NCBI GenBank assembly: GCA_015231595.1
Contig: JADGBH010000037.1
Span: forward strand, 1 to 43,793
Direction of reading: 5' to 3'
Origin: Desulfobacterales bacterium
Lineage (GTDB): Bacteria > Desulfobacterota > Desulfobacteria > Desulfobacterales > JADGBH01
DNA: 43,793 nucleotides
In this document: positions 7,913 through 16,586 of the stretch, one piece after another
Numbering within the stretch: position 1 is the stretch's first letter
Layout: every line of letters starts with the position of its first letter
Program-made: the position numbers and the translations under genes
The notes under the pieces: generated by a model
The model's input: only the letters and a program-made list of their open reading frames with translations
What the model was told of the DNA's origin: nothing
Database searches by the model: none

Positions 7913-9706
7913 TTAATCATCATCGTCAGTTTCAGCCTCCATTACCATTATTCCAATACGGCCTTGAGACTTAATTTTAGTAGATATATCATAGGCTTTG
8001 CCTTTTATGATTACTTCCATCCCTGTTTTTACTGCTTCTTCAATTGTGCTTAAAGAAGGACTGCCCTTCTTAATGTAAAAAAATACTTCTCTGTTTTTGT
8101 CTCGATAGCACACCCAGCCTTTGTCTCTGCTTACTTTTGAATATTCAGGCATATACCATGATGAAGGGTCTTGAGAACCTATTTTTGTTTTTGTTTGAAT
8201 ATACATACCATCTGGTTTGCTTGCAATAGTTTTTGTACCCTTTTTATTTGGTCTTACATCTTCCCATTCCATTTCTTCAAATTCTATATCTTCACTAACT
8301 GCACCATCACCCGTCTTGCTTTTATATGCTTGAAATGCACCGCCAATACCATTTGCTTGAACTCCTTTATTTTTTAAATCATCAGCAAATAGAAGCACAT
8401 TAGACCAGTCGTTTCCTGGGTCCCAAATAGGAGCAAAATTAACTTTTCCTGTTCCTGCAGAACCCTGGAGTGGAAGTCCGAACATGGATCTCCATTGATT
8501 CATTGTATCCATATTAACTTTACCACCACCTTGGCTTGCAATTTGATTCATAAATTTATCAAAAAAGAATTTATCCATATTTTTAAACTTTGGATCAGCT
8601 TCTACATTTGCCTTACTTTGCTTTGAACATGCATATTTTTTTTTGCATTTATCTCCAGAAAGGTCAGATGGATTATCGACTATTAAGGTAGCACCACTTT
8701 TTGCTTGATCCCAATATCTATAATGACCTTGGGTGTGACTAAAAAATACATTTCCGATATATCTCCCAAATCTATTGCCAAAACCGTTATTAATTCCAAA
8801 TCCGGCAAAAGCAAGAATATTATCTTGGATAGTAAGCCTTGTTTGACGGCCTTGTAAAATGTTGTAATCTTCTCCATTAAGTTCCCAGTTAAAAACAAGC
8901 GTATTATTTTTTATTAAGGCACATCCTCCATTTGGAACATTTTTATCATCCAAATTTCCAGCTCTAAAATCAATGCTCTGCATCAAAGTGTTAATTATAA
9001 TATTGTTACTTACTTCTCCCCAGTCATCGCCTGATTCTGCATCTTCGTCCTTATCAACCTTTGTTCCTAAAGCATTCATTAAGATGCCAGGTCCAGCTAT
9101 ATTCATTATTATGTTATTTCTAACTTTAACGCCGGGCTTATTAAATTGAAGTCCTGGGGTTCCAATAGGTCCAAGAGATAAACTTAAATCTTCATTTGGT
9201 TTATATTTATGCCTTGTATATCCATCAATAACAAATCCATCAATGACAAAGCCCGTATGATCTGATTCTCCAACTACTATTCCTTTAGGATTATACGAAG
9301 CTTTTGTTTGAGGTACATTTTGTCGTTTCACTAATTCTGTACATCTGGGGCTTTCTCTACACATTTTAGGGTCAGGATCTTCTCCTCTCATAAGCCTTGT
9401 TATGTTTTTAAAAGGATTACGCTCTGAAAAATCTTTGTTATATCCTCCAACCAACGTAATATTAGGCTTATCTATAACAAATTTGCCACAACCTCCCGCT
9501 CCGAAATAATCTCCAATAGCCACATGGATAACATCTCCGCTAAACGCATCCCTTAAAGCATCATCAACGCTACCATAAGGAAAAGCCTTTGTCCCCTCAC
9601 CATTGGAATCGCTTCTAACATAAATGTCTTTAGCGTTTAAAGAAAAGGGGATTGCTACAATGAGAAATAAACAAAAAACAAACAAAATACTTTGTTTTTT
9701 CTTCAT
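7913..9706 (-). CDS. Secreted right-handed beta-helix protein
   Basis: The 597-residue protein has a clear signal peptide (MKKKQSILFVFCLFLIVAIP, cut near LNA). Residues about 26-100 show the DUF1565/pectate-lyase-like start IYVRSDSNGEGTKAFPYGSVDDALRDA, and residues 150-340 hold the N-N-I-I-x-N ladder repeats typical of parallel beta-helices (VRNNIIMN, VSNNIIIN, IKNNTLVFN, IQDNILAF). The C-terminal part (about 470-590) is a separate domain ending in an acidic TDDDD tail. It probably acts outside the cytoplasm as a surface or carbohydrate-related protein; no catalytic residues are recognised. AAGGAG precedes the ATG. It is the first gene of the set leading to oadG-oadB, an unusual partnership. 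Confidence 0.75.
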   Translation of the reverse strand: MKKKQSILFVFCLFLIVAIPFSLNAKDIYVRSDSNGEGTKAFPYGSVDDALRDAFSGDVIHVAIGDYFGAGGCGKFVIDKPNITLVGGYNKDFSERNPFKNITRLMRGEDPDPKMCRESPRCTELVKRQNVPQTKASYNPKGIVVGESDHTGFVIDGFVIDGYTRHKYKPNEDLSLSLGPIGTPGLQFNKPGVKVRNNIIMNIAGPGILMNALGTKVDKDEDAESGDDWGEVSNNIIINTLMQSIDFRAGNLDDKNVPNGGCALIKNNTLVFNWELNGEDYNILQGRQTRLTIQDNILAFAGFGINNGFGNRFGRYIGNVFFSHTQGHYRYWDQAKSGATLIVDNPSDLSGDKCKKKYACSKQSKANVEADPKFKNMDKFFFDKFMNQIASQGGGKVNMDTMNQWRSMFGLPLQGSAGTGKVNFAPIWDPGNDWSNVLLFADDLKNKGVQANGIGGAFQAYKSKTGDGAVSEDIEFEEMEWEDVRPNKKGTKTIASKPDGMYIQTKTKIGSQDPSSWYMPEYSKVSRDKGWVCYRDKNREVFFYIKKGSPSLSTIEEAVKTGMEVIIKGKAYDISTKIKSQGRIGIMVMEAETDDDD

Positions 9707-9825
9707 AAACTAAGTCTCCTTAATTTTTTACAATAATAGTTAAGTTTATAAATTAAGCTATTTGCAATACTGTAAAAAAAAATATTTGTAAATATAAAAA
9801 TATCTTAATACTTTATAATATTGTA

Positions 9826-10263
9826 TTATTCAATCGGCCAATAGTTTGTGTCAAATATCTGCTCCTTAGAAAAAGGACATATTTGTGGGAAATCAAATTC
9901 AGGAATACCTGTTTCAACTGAAGCAGAAATAATAGCTGATTCAAATGCATCTGGAATAAAATTATCAATTTGGGATTTAAGGCTTGGATTATCTTTTAAT
10001 AATTTTAGAACCCTTCTTCGTTGTTCTTTTATAGTTCCCTGCCAGCTTGAAGAACGCATAGATGGCTGATATTCCCATTTAAGCAGATGCGCAAGCAAAA
10101 CTCCTATACGGTTAATCAATTCTCTTTTTGTGCTTATTCCCATATCTTTAAGCTCCTCTACAACATGTTCTAAATCTATCTCAGAAAATTTTCTTTGCCG
10201 AATAAGGTTTGCATTTTCTATGGTCCATGCATAAAAATCCTGTTCATAAAGATTTTTATCCAT
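9826..10263 (-). CDS. DUF29 family protein
   Basis: The sequence YEQDFYAWT...NANLIRQRKF...DLEHVVEELKDMG...LLAHLLKWEYQP...SSSWQGTIKEQRRRV matches the DUF29 signature along its whole length, ending CPFSKEQIFDTNYWP. The fold is all-helical and the function unknown; the family is common in cyanobacteria and proteobacteria. I start it at ATG 10263 (MDKNLYEQ), because GGAGGA lies 8 bases upstream. An ATG at 10278 would place that ribosome binding site inside the gene. No obvious operon partner. Confidence 0.85.
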   Translation of the reverse strand: MDKNLYEQDFYAWTIENANLIRQRKFSEIDLEHVVEELKDMGISTKRELINRIGVLLAHLLKWEYQPSMRSSSWQGTIKEQRRRVLKLLKDNPSLKSQIDNFIPDAFESAIISASVETGIPEFDFPQICPFSKEQIFDTNYWPIE

Positions 10264-10419
10264 AAAAGTATCCTCCATCTTAAATTTTAGTGAGTAATCT
10301 CGTAAAATAAATGATATCTAATTCAGCTTATTAAGGCCAAACTTAAAGGCTAATTCAAATTTTGCTACCTAAAAATAGAAATCATATGTCATTTTTTTGC
10401 ATAGGATTAATTTGGAATT

Positions 10420-11853
10420 CTATTGATTCCCATAAGATTTTAAAAGCCCAGTAAGAAATGTCCATACTTTATGTATTGAGCTGATATTAAGCCTTTCATT
10501 TGGAGAATGGGGATTTTCTAACTTAGGGCCGCAAGAAATTACATCCATTTCATCAAATTTTGAAGCTATTATACCTGCTTCAAGACCAGCATGAACGATT
10601 AATCCTATCGGATCCTTTAAAAATATATCCTGATAAACTTGTTTACATCGTTTTAATAGCTTTGATTCAAAATCAGGATACCAAGGAGGATAGTGCCTGC
10701 CTGTATTAGCTTTTCCACCTGATAAAAAGACTGTCGCCTCGATTTTATTAGTTATTTCTGAAAGCCTCGATACTATAGAGCTTCTTTGGCTTGTTAATAT
10801 TTCAAGGGAATTATTTTTTATATCAACAATAGCTAAATTATTTGATGTTTCAACTAATTTTTCACTAAGTTCAGAAAGTCTATAAACTCCATGGGGCAGA
10901 GCCATAAGAAGATTTACAGCCTTTTTAGTATCAAAGGACAATGCTGCATCTTTATATTGATCAAGGCATTCAGCTATTGAAACAGATATTTTTTTTTCTG
11001 AAGAAAACTCATTTTGGACTGTAGCATAAAATTGACCCATAGCTTTTTTTATGCTTAACAATAATGATGAATCAAAAGCAATTATGGCTGAAGCTTCCCT
11101 TGGAATTGCATTATGAGCTGATCCTCCTTTAATTGATATCAGCCTGAAATCAACCGAATCAAGGGATTCATATAAAGCTCGTGTAAGAATTTGTATTGCA
11201 TTTGCTCGATGTTTATTTATATCAATTCCCGAATGACCTCCCATTATGCCATCAACTTTTAGAACAAATGATCCGTAGTTTTCAGGTAAAGGCGCATATT
11301 CAAGGGAAAGTGCAATCTTAGTTTCATTTCCTCCAGAGCAGCCAATTATAAAGTATTCATCATCTTCTGTATCTAAATTTATTAATATTCGTCCTTTAAG
11401 TATATCTGGATCAAGAGCATTAGCTCCATTTAAACCTGTTTCTTCATCTACTGTAAACAATAATTCAATATCAGGATGTTCAATTGTTTTATCTTTTCCA
11501 ATTGCAAGGGCTATCGCCATACCAATGCCATTATCCGCTCCAAGACTTGTTTCACTTGCGGTTACCCAATCCCCGTCATAAACAAGTTTTATAGGATCCT
11601 TTGAAAAATCATGGGAAGATTCTTTATTTTTTTCACATACCATATCCATGTGGCTTTGCAATATCAATATAGGAGAATTTTCATATCCTTTTGTAGCAGG
11701 TATATTCATTACAATATTGCCTGATTTATCGCTATTCCATTTAAATCCGTTATCTTTCGCCCATTCACACAGCCATTGGCTTATTTGCCCTTCATTTTTT
11801 GAACATCTCGGTATAGAACTTATTTTCTCAAAAATATCGAGTATCTCTTTCAT
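10420..11853 (-). CDS. pepD: Aminoacyl-histidine dipeptidase (PepD, M20 family)
   Basis: The 477-residue cytosolic metallopeptidase hydrolyses beta-Ala-His and many other dipeptides using two metal ions. Visible motifs: LQSHMDMVCEKN (metal ligand His68 and Asp70), SLGADNGIGMA (bridging Asp107), FTVDEETGLNGA (catalytic Glu137, ligand Glu138), and the lid-domain dimerisation segment MGGHSGIDINKHRANA. VHAGLEAGI near the C-terminus carries the last metal-ligand His. Length and order match E. coli PepD (485). GAGGAG precedes the ATG. It is transcribed alone. Confidence 0.95.
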   Translation of the reverse strand: MKEILDIFEKISSIPRCSKNEGQISQWLCEWAKDNGFKWNSDKSGNIVMNIPATKGYENSPILILQSHMDMVCEKNKESSHDFSKDPIKLVYDGDWVTASETSLGADNGIGMAIALAIGKDKTIEHPDIELLFTVDEETGLNGANALDPDILKGRILINLDTEDDEYFIIGCSGGNETKIALSLEYAPLPENYGSFVLKVDGIMGGHSGIDINKHRANAIQILTRALYESLDSVDFRLISIKGGSAHNAIPREASAIIAFDSSLLLSIKKAMGQFYATVQNEFSSEKKISVSIAECLDQYKDAALSFDTKKAVNLLMALPHGVYRLSELSEKLVETSNNLAIVDIKNNSLEILTSQRSSIVSRLSEITNKIEATVFLSGGKANTGRHYPPWYPDFESKLLKRCKQVYQDIFLKDPIGLIVHAGLEAGIIASKFDEMDVISCGPKLENPHSPNERLNISSIHKVWTFLTGLLKSYGNQ

Positions 11854-11930
11854 AATTTTTTACTCCTCAATGTCTTCTAATTTGTGAATTTTATTTTTTT
11901 CAAGAAAAGTAAATTGGAAAAAGTATTTTC

Positions 11931-11966
11931 ACCCTCACCCCAGCCCTCTCCCGTCAAGGGAGAGGG
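11931..11966. repeat. Dispersed CCCTC palindromic repeat
   Basis: The sequence CCCTCTCCC-GTCAA-GGGAGAGGG (11944-11966), preceded by CACCCTCACCCCAG, belongs to a repeat type seen between genes in many proteobacteria. The 9-bp stem lies between mlaF (ending at 12029) and pepD. It could end the mlaF transcript, although no strong T-run follows on the minus strand. Confidence 0.6.
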
Positions 11967-12028
11967 GGCAAGATGATTTTACAATTAAACAAAAATACTT
12001 TTCTTAAATACTGTATTTTATTTGTTTT

Positions 12029-12781
12029 TCATCGCACAGTTCGATTAAAAAACTGTTTTACATAAGGATTTTGGCTATTATTCTTTAAAAATAAAGGATC
12101 TCCTTCAGCAATGATTCCTTTTGTTTGTTTATCAAGCATAATTATCCTTTGAGCTATTCTAAAGATGCTTTCAAGTTCATGGGTAACAATGACCATAGTC
12201 ATTCCAAGATTTTTATTTATATTTAAAATTAGTTCGTCAAGTTCAGCGGATGTTATTGGGTCAAGGCCAGCGGAAGGTTCATCCAGAAAAAGTATTTTAG
12301 GATTAAGGGCGAGAGCTCTTGCAAGACCGGCTCTCTTCTTCATTCCTCCACTTATCTCAGATGGAAGATAATCAGCATAATCTACAAGTCCAACCATACT
12401 GAGTTTTAGTTTCACAAGATTATCTACAACCGATTTCGAAAGTCCAGAATATTCAATTATTGGTAATGCTACATTTTCGGCTACAGTCATTGAGCCTATA
12501 AGAGCGCCTCCTTGAAATAAAACCCCTATTTTTCTTAAGGTTTTATAAAATAAATCATCACTGCAATTAGTTATATCTTGACCATCAATAATAACTTGTC
12601 CAGAAAATACTTTATTTAGCCCAATTAAATGCCTAAGTAATGTGCTTTTACCACACCCGCTTGAACCAAGTACAATAAATATTTCACCTTGAAAAATATC
12701 AAAATTTATATTATCGAGTATTAGGCTATCTTCATATTTTATAATAAGGTTTTTAACGTTTATTATAGGTTCTTTATCCAT
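12029..12781 (-). CDS. mlaF: MlaF-type ABC transporter ATP-binding protein
   Basis: The 250-residue ATPase has Walker A GSSGCGKST, Q-loop LFQGGALIGSMTV, signature motif SGGMKKRAGLARAL, Walker B ILFLDEPSAGLDP and H-switch VTHE. The signature SGGMKKR and GALIGSMTVAENV are typical of MlaF/TTG2A in Mce-type phospholipid transport, which moves phospholipids between inner and outer membrane. It follows the permease gene by 4 bases. The substrate-binding MlaD (Mce domain) is not in this cluster. Confidence 0.9.
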   Translation of the reverse strand: MDKEPIINVKNLIIKYEDSLILDNINFDIFQGEIFIVLGSSGCGKSTLLRHLIGLNKVFSGQVIIDGQDITNCSDDLFYKTLRKIGVLFQGGALIGSMTVAENVALPIIEYSGLSKSVVDNLVKLKLSMVGLVDYADYLPSEISGGMKKRAGLARALALNPKILFLDEPSAGLDPITSAELDELILNINKNLGMTMVIVTHELESIFRIAQRIIMLDKQTKGIIAEGDPLFLKNNSQNPYVKQFFNRTVR

Positions 12782-12785
12782 AATT

Positions 12786-13904
12786 TTACATCCAATAAGC
12801 TCTGATTATGGCAAATACTGAATCAATGACTACTATCATAAATATGCTTGTAACAACTGCGGAAGTTGCTGCTTGACCAACTGACGAAGCTCCTCCTCTT
12901 GCTTGAAAACCCCTTAAACATCCAATCCACGAGATGCTTACGGCAAAAATAAAACTTTTTCCTATACCCCATACTACTTCAAAAAGGGAAAGAGTTTCAA
13001 TTGTTTGGTTAATATAAGACGACGCTGTAATATCCAATATAAAAAGTCCTACAATAAGACCTCCTGTTATGGCAAAAACATTAGCGAATAGAGTTAGTAT
13101 AGGAATAACTATTAATGAAGCAATAAGACGAGGCATGACAAGGAAATGAGTTGGATCAAAACCCATAGTTACTAAAGCATCAACTTCTTCTGATATCTGC
13201 ATACTTGCTATTTCAGCGGCATAAGCAGAGCCAGATCTTCCAGCAACTATTATGGCTGTCATAATAGGCCCTAATTCTGAAGTCATTGCAAGGGCAACGA
13301 GTGACGCGACATAAATATTAGCTCCGAACTGCTGGAGTTGAAGAGAAGACATAAATGCCATGATAAGGCCAAGTAAAAAGCTTATTAAAGCAACTATCGG
13401 AAGAGCTGAAACACCCGTTTTTTCCATTTGAGTTATTGTATCTTCAACTCTTAATGAGCTAGGGTGGGCGCATACATAAAAGAAAGCAAGGATCGTAGAA
13501 CCCAAAAAGCTAATCATAAATTTAATATTAATGACATTATCAATAATGGATTCACCAATATTGACAAATATATTAAATTTTTTTCTTTTTTTGCCGGCGA
13601 GCATTTTTTCCAATGAATCGAATTTAATGTAATCGAATATGTCTTGTATATGGCTTGGAATATTGATGATAGAAAATTCCTTTTGCTGCTCTAATGCAAA
13701 AGTTTTTATTTCAAATAGAGCAAGAGCGCCAAAATCATCAAGATAGGTTAGGGATTGAAGGTCAAGAATCAGGGATTGAACAATTTTTTTTGATACAATT
13801 TTTTTTATATCTGATATTACAGTTGCGGTATTTTCAATATCGAGCCTTCCATTGAAATTAATTAATATTCCCCCTGTGTTTGTTTCATTTACTTTAAAAT
13901 TCAC
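12786..13904 (-). CDS. mlaE: MlaE-type permease with N-terminal STAS domain
   Basis: Residues about 1-100 form a STAS domain (LINFNGRLDIENTA, LILDLQSLTYLDDFGALAL). Residues 115-372 are the MlaE permease (GRSGSAYAAEIASMQISEEVDAL, MGFDPTHFLVMPRL). Fusion of STAS to MlaE is known in deltaproteobacteria, where the STAS partner otherwise corresponds to MlaB. The start is GTG 13904, placed within a tandem repeat and 24 bases after the kinase stop. With MlaF it would form the inner-membrane core of a phospholipid transporter. The Ser that is phosphorylated in anti-sigma-antagonist STAS proteins is replaced by DD. Confidence 0.92.
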   Translation of the reverse strand: MNFKVNETNTGGILINFNGRLDIENTATVISDIKKIVSKKIVQSLILDLQSLTYLDDFGALALFEIKTFALEQQKEFSIINIPSHIQDIFDYIKFDSLEKMLAGKKRKKFNIFVNIGESIIDNVINIKFMISFLGSTILAFFYVCAHPSSLRVEDTITQMEKTGVSALPIVALISFLLGLIMAFMSSLQLQQFGANIYVASLVALAMTSELGPIMTAIIVAGRSGSAYAAEIASMQISEEVDALVTMGFDPTHFLVMPRLIASLIVIPILTLFANVFAITGGLIVGLFILDITASSYINQTIETLSLFEVVWGIGKSFIFAVSISWIGCLRGFQARGGASSVGQAATSAVVTSIFMIVVIDSVFAIIRAYWM

Positions 13905-13905
13905 A

Positions 13906-13933
13906 ATTCACCATTTACGATTCACCATTTACG
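13906..13933. repeat. 14-bp tandem repeat across the kinase/mlaE junction
   Basis: The unit ATTCACCATTTACG occurs twice exactly (13906-13919, 13920-13933), followed by a degenerate third copy inside the end of the kinase gene. On the coding strand each unit carries a TAAATGG, so the repeats set the distance and possible short restart ORFs between the kinase stop and the mlaE GTG. Confidence 0.8.
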
Positions 13934-15203
13934 ATTCATCATTCACAGGCAAATATACTGTAAAAGTTGAACCTTTATCTACTTGACTTGACACAGCGAT
14001 AGCTCCATTATGATTTTTTACTATCCTATGAATTATTGAAAGTCCTAAACCATGGCCTTTATTAACAGGCTTTGTGGTAAAATACGGATCAAAAAGTCTT
14101 TCCTGAACATATTGTTCCATTCCTTGTCCATTATCTTTAACACTTAAAGTAACATAAGGAATCTTCTTTAATCCATAATATAAAATTAAATTTTCTGGAA
14201 GTACATCAACTGTATCTAAGATTATGTCAATAATCCCATCTTTCTTATGTTCCATCGAATGGAGTGCATTAGTGCATAAATTTAATAATACTTGATGCAT
14301 TTGAGTCGCGTTAGCTTTAATCAAAGGACAATTTTTTATAACCTTTATTTTGAATTCAACATTATGACCGGCATGTCCTAACAGGCTTAAAATACCATCG
14401 GCAATATCTTTTAAATTTACTTTTTCCTTTTTTTGTTTTTCAATTTCATTCGTATTAAAAACAAGAATTTCTTTAACTAATCCGGTAGCTCTTGTGGCCG
14501 CCTTAAATATTTCTTTTAAAGAATTATGAACTAAGCTATCTTTTGGCACATATTCCAAGCTCATTTCAGTATAACCAATTATTGGACAAAGAATATTATT
14601 AAAATCATGGGCTATTCCACCTACAAGGGTTCCAATTGATTCTAAATGGTGAGACATATTAAGATGCAAATCTAATTCTTTCTGTTTTTTTTCAGATATC
14701 TGTCTTTCAATTATTTCTTTTCTAAGGTTCTCATTTGAATTTTCTAATTCTTTAGCTTTATTTACAAGCTCTATTTTTGCATCTTGAAGTCCTTTAATTT
14801 TTACGACTGTGTCTGAAACATCCCGTATTTGAATAAAACAGCAGTCTTTTTTTATATCCGTTAAATATAAAAAAGAAACCGAACAAGCCTGACGCATAAG
14901 CCCGTCAGGAAGCCTTACATCTGGAATAGGAATAATCCAATGATGAAAAGTTTGAGATAAAACCCTTGAGGATTTATATTTAATAACTTCCTTGATTAGT
15001 GATTCTATAAATTTTAAACGAGAGGAATGATTTTTATATAGATCGGAAAGATATTCTAATTTTGTTTCCTTTGGAATTTTATAATCAATCCATTTATTAT
15101 AAAAATGAACATAGAAAGATTCATCAACAACTATAATGCCTATATCAAGGGTATTATAAAATAAAGACAATGCTTTTTTATTTACAGAACTGTTTTCTAC
15201 CAC
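13929..15203 (-). CDS. PAS-type sensor histidine kinase, no transmembrane segment
   Basis: The order is a PAS-like sensor (about 12-150, SLFYNTLDIGIIVVDESFYV), a coiled coil (155-195), HisKA with phosphoacceptor GGIAHDFNNIL, then HATPase with N-box NLCTNALHSM, G1 DNGQGM and G2 GHGLGLS. The kinase should be active and cytosolic. I start it at GTG 15203 (MVENSSVNKK), with AAAGGA ten bases upstream and 4 bases after the regulator stop. The TTG at 15239 lies inside the regulator gene. Two Cys (DCCFIQI) close the sensor domain. The adjacent CheY-like protein is the likely phosphate acceptor. Confidence 0.88.
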   Translation of the reverse strand: MVENSSVNKKALSLFYNTLDIGIIVVDESFYVHFYNKWIDYKIPKETKLEYLSDLYKNHSSRLKFIESLIKEVIKYKSSRVLSQTFHHWIIPIPDVRLPDGLMRQACSVSFLYLTDIKKDCCFIQIRDVSDTVVKIKGLQDAKIELVNKAKELENSNENLRKEIIERQISEKKQKELDLHLNMSHHLESIGTLVGGIAHDFNNILCPIIGYTEMSLEYVPKDSLVHNSLKEIFKAATRATGLVKEILVFNTNEIEKQKKEKVNLKDIADGILSLLGHAGHNVEFKIKVIKNCPLIKANATQMHQVLLNLCTNALHSMEHKKDGIIDIILDTVDVLPENLILYYGLKKIPYVTLSVKDNGQGMEQYVQERLFDPYFTTKPVNKGHGLGLSIIHRIVKNHNGAIAVSSQVDKGSTFTVYLPVNDES

Positions 15204-15207
15204 GCAA

Positions 15208-15585
15208 TCAAATTCCTTTAAAAGTTTTATAGTCAGCAATAATTAAAGAAAGTTTTTCTGGAGTTACTGGCTTTTCAACAAACAGATTAGCTCCCATACC
15301 AAGAAGTCTTTCCCTGACAGGCTTTTGAAAATTAGAACTCATTATAGAAATAAAACAATTATGTTTAGTAGTTTGAATATGCTTTACAAGGTCTTCTCCT
15401 CCCATAATAGGCATAAGCAAATCAAGGATAATCATATCTGGCATCTCTTTAGTAAAAATATCTAAAGCTTCTTGGCCATCTTTTGCTTCTAAGAAATTAA
15501 TATCTGAATATCCTAAAGCCTTAAAAAAAATCTTTATACTATTTCTTACAAGTCTTGAATCATCAACTAACAATATTTTTTTCAT
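15208..15585 (-). CDS. CheY-like single-domain response regulator
   Basis: The 125-residue receiver domain contains the acidic pair VDDS (Asp8, Asp9), the phosphoacceptor in MIILDLLMP, Ser in IMSSN and Lys in VEKPV. There is no output domain, so it signals by protein interaction. It sits between a CheC-type phosphatase gene (8 bases upstream) and a kinase gene (4 bases downstream), which suggests kinase phosphorylates it and CheC dephosphorylates it. Confidence 0.92.
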   Translation of the reverse strand: MKKILLVDDSRLVRNSIKIFFKALGYSDINFLEAKDGQEALDIFTKEMPDMIILDLLMPIMGGEDLVKHIQTTKHNCFISIMSSNFQKPVRERLLGMGANLFVEKPVTPEKLSLIIADYKTFKGI

Positions 15586-15593
15586 AATTCCGC

Positions 15594-16199
15594 CTACAAA
15601 AATTTTTGAATTATTTTTTCAATATATTGATAACAAAAGGAGAAAGCTATCTTTCCTGCAATATTTTTTTCTTTGACTGAAAATAGAGCTTCACCCATTA
15701 TATAGAGCCAATCTTCCTCTTTTTGTTCGTTAAATAATTCAATCAAATCTTTTATAATCCTAACATTAGGTAATTCTGAGCAAATTTCAACTTCTATCAT
15801 ATCGCTTATGGCGCACCCTACGGAATTTAAAACAAGATTACCTACTTCAGAAATAGCTTCTAATTCAAGAACATCAAACGATTTGTCTCCATTTTCATCT
15901 TGATTCATTATTGTATTGACAAGGGTTTTTCCAGATAATATTGGAAAGAGCAAAAATCCTTCACCCTCCAATCCTCCAGAAAAATTTTGAGTCACAGCAA
16001 CAAATTCATTTAATCCTGCTAATTTTGACTCAAAAAAGGGTTTTAAGCTATCCTTTTCTTTTATTAATATTTCTATGGTAGGAACACTTAAAATTATTTC
16101 CTCTCCAAGTAATTCTGAAAGGGAAACAGCAGATCTTCCAATTCCTGTGTTAAAAAGCTCCAAAATTATATCTTTTATATCATCTGTGATTTCTATCAT
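15594..16199 (-). CDS. CheC-type CheY-P phosphatase
   Basis: The 201-residue product matches CheC: both phosphatase helices carry the E-x2-N signature, ELFNTGIGRSAVSLSEL near residue 15 and EVGNLVLNSVGCAISDM near residue 117. CheC removes phosphate from CheY-like regulators. It is the first gene of the run cheC, receiver, kinase, mlaE, mlaF. No chemotaxis receptors or CheA are here, so the module probably controls something other than flagella. Confidence 0.82.
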   Translation of the reverse strand: MIEITDDIKDIILELFNTGIGRSAVSLSELLGEEIILSVPTIEILIKEKDSLKPFFESKLAGLNEFVAVTQNFSGGLEGEGFLLFPILSGKTLVNTIMNQDENGDKSFDVLELEAISEVGNLVLNSVGCAISDMIEVEICSELPNVRIIKDLIELFNEQKEEDWLYIMGEALFSVKEKNIAGKIAFSFCYQYIEKIIQKFL

Positions 16200-16313
16200 A
16201 AAATTTTCCTAAAATGTATAAAGTTTTTTAGCTTAGTTAGCATATCACTAAAGCTATAACAAGGCAAAAACAGCTTTATAAAATAATTATAAGCATATAA
16301 TTTTTCATTTTTC

Positions 16314-16387
16314 AAACTGGATTCCAGCCTTCGCGGGAATGACGTGAGTATTGTGCCGTCATTCCCGCGAAGGCGGGAATCCAGTTT
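16314..16387. repeat. Long palindromic dispersed repeat (dRS3-like), copy 1
   Basis: Arms of 31 bases (16314-16344 and 16357-16387) are complementary with one mismatch around a 12-base spacer. The core is the widespread CATTCCCGCGAAGGCGGGAAT type. It lies in the 387-base gap between cheC and the DUF2760 gene, which otherwise holds only promoter-like sequence. The hairpin could terminate transcripts from both sides. Confidence 0.85.
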
Positions 16388-16503
16388 AAATATCGTTTTT
16401 TAAAAGTGTTAACTTAATTTTTCCTGTATTATGAAGGATGCCTATTTTAGCAACTTTGAGTAAAAGCTTTAGTAACTTTAATCGAAAAACCTATACAATA
16501 TTC

Positions 16504-16532
16504 TTGACAGTTTGAATCTATACATTTACTTT
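16504..16532 (+). promoter_or_regulatory. Candidate sigma-70 promoter for the DUF2760 gene
   Basis: TTGACA (16504-16509), 17-base spacer, TACTTT (16527-16532). The -35 is perfect and the -10 weak. It is 55 bases before ATG 16587, which has AAGGAG. Confidence 0.4.
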
Positions 16533-16586
16533 TGCGTAATTTATTTTATTTTTATCAAAAATCTATTCTAAGGAGTTATTAATTTT

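Noticed and set aside
15204..15239. TTG start of the histidine kinase at 15239
   Set aside because: It lies in the preceding regulator gene; GTG 15203 has AAAGGA and correct spacing.
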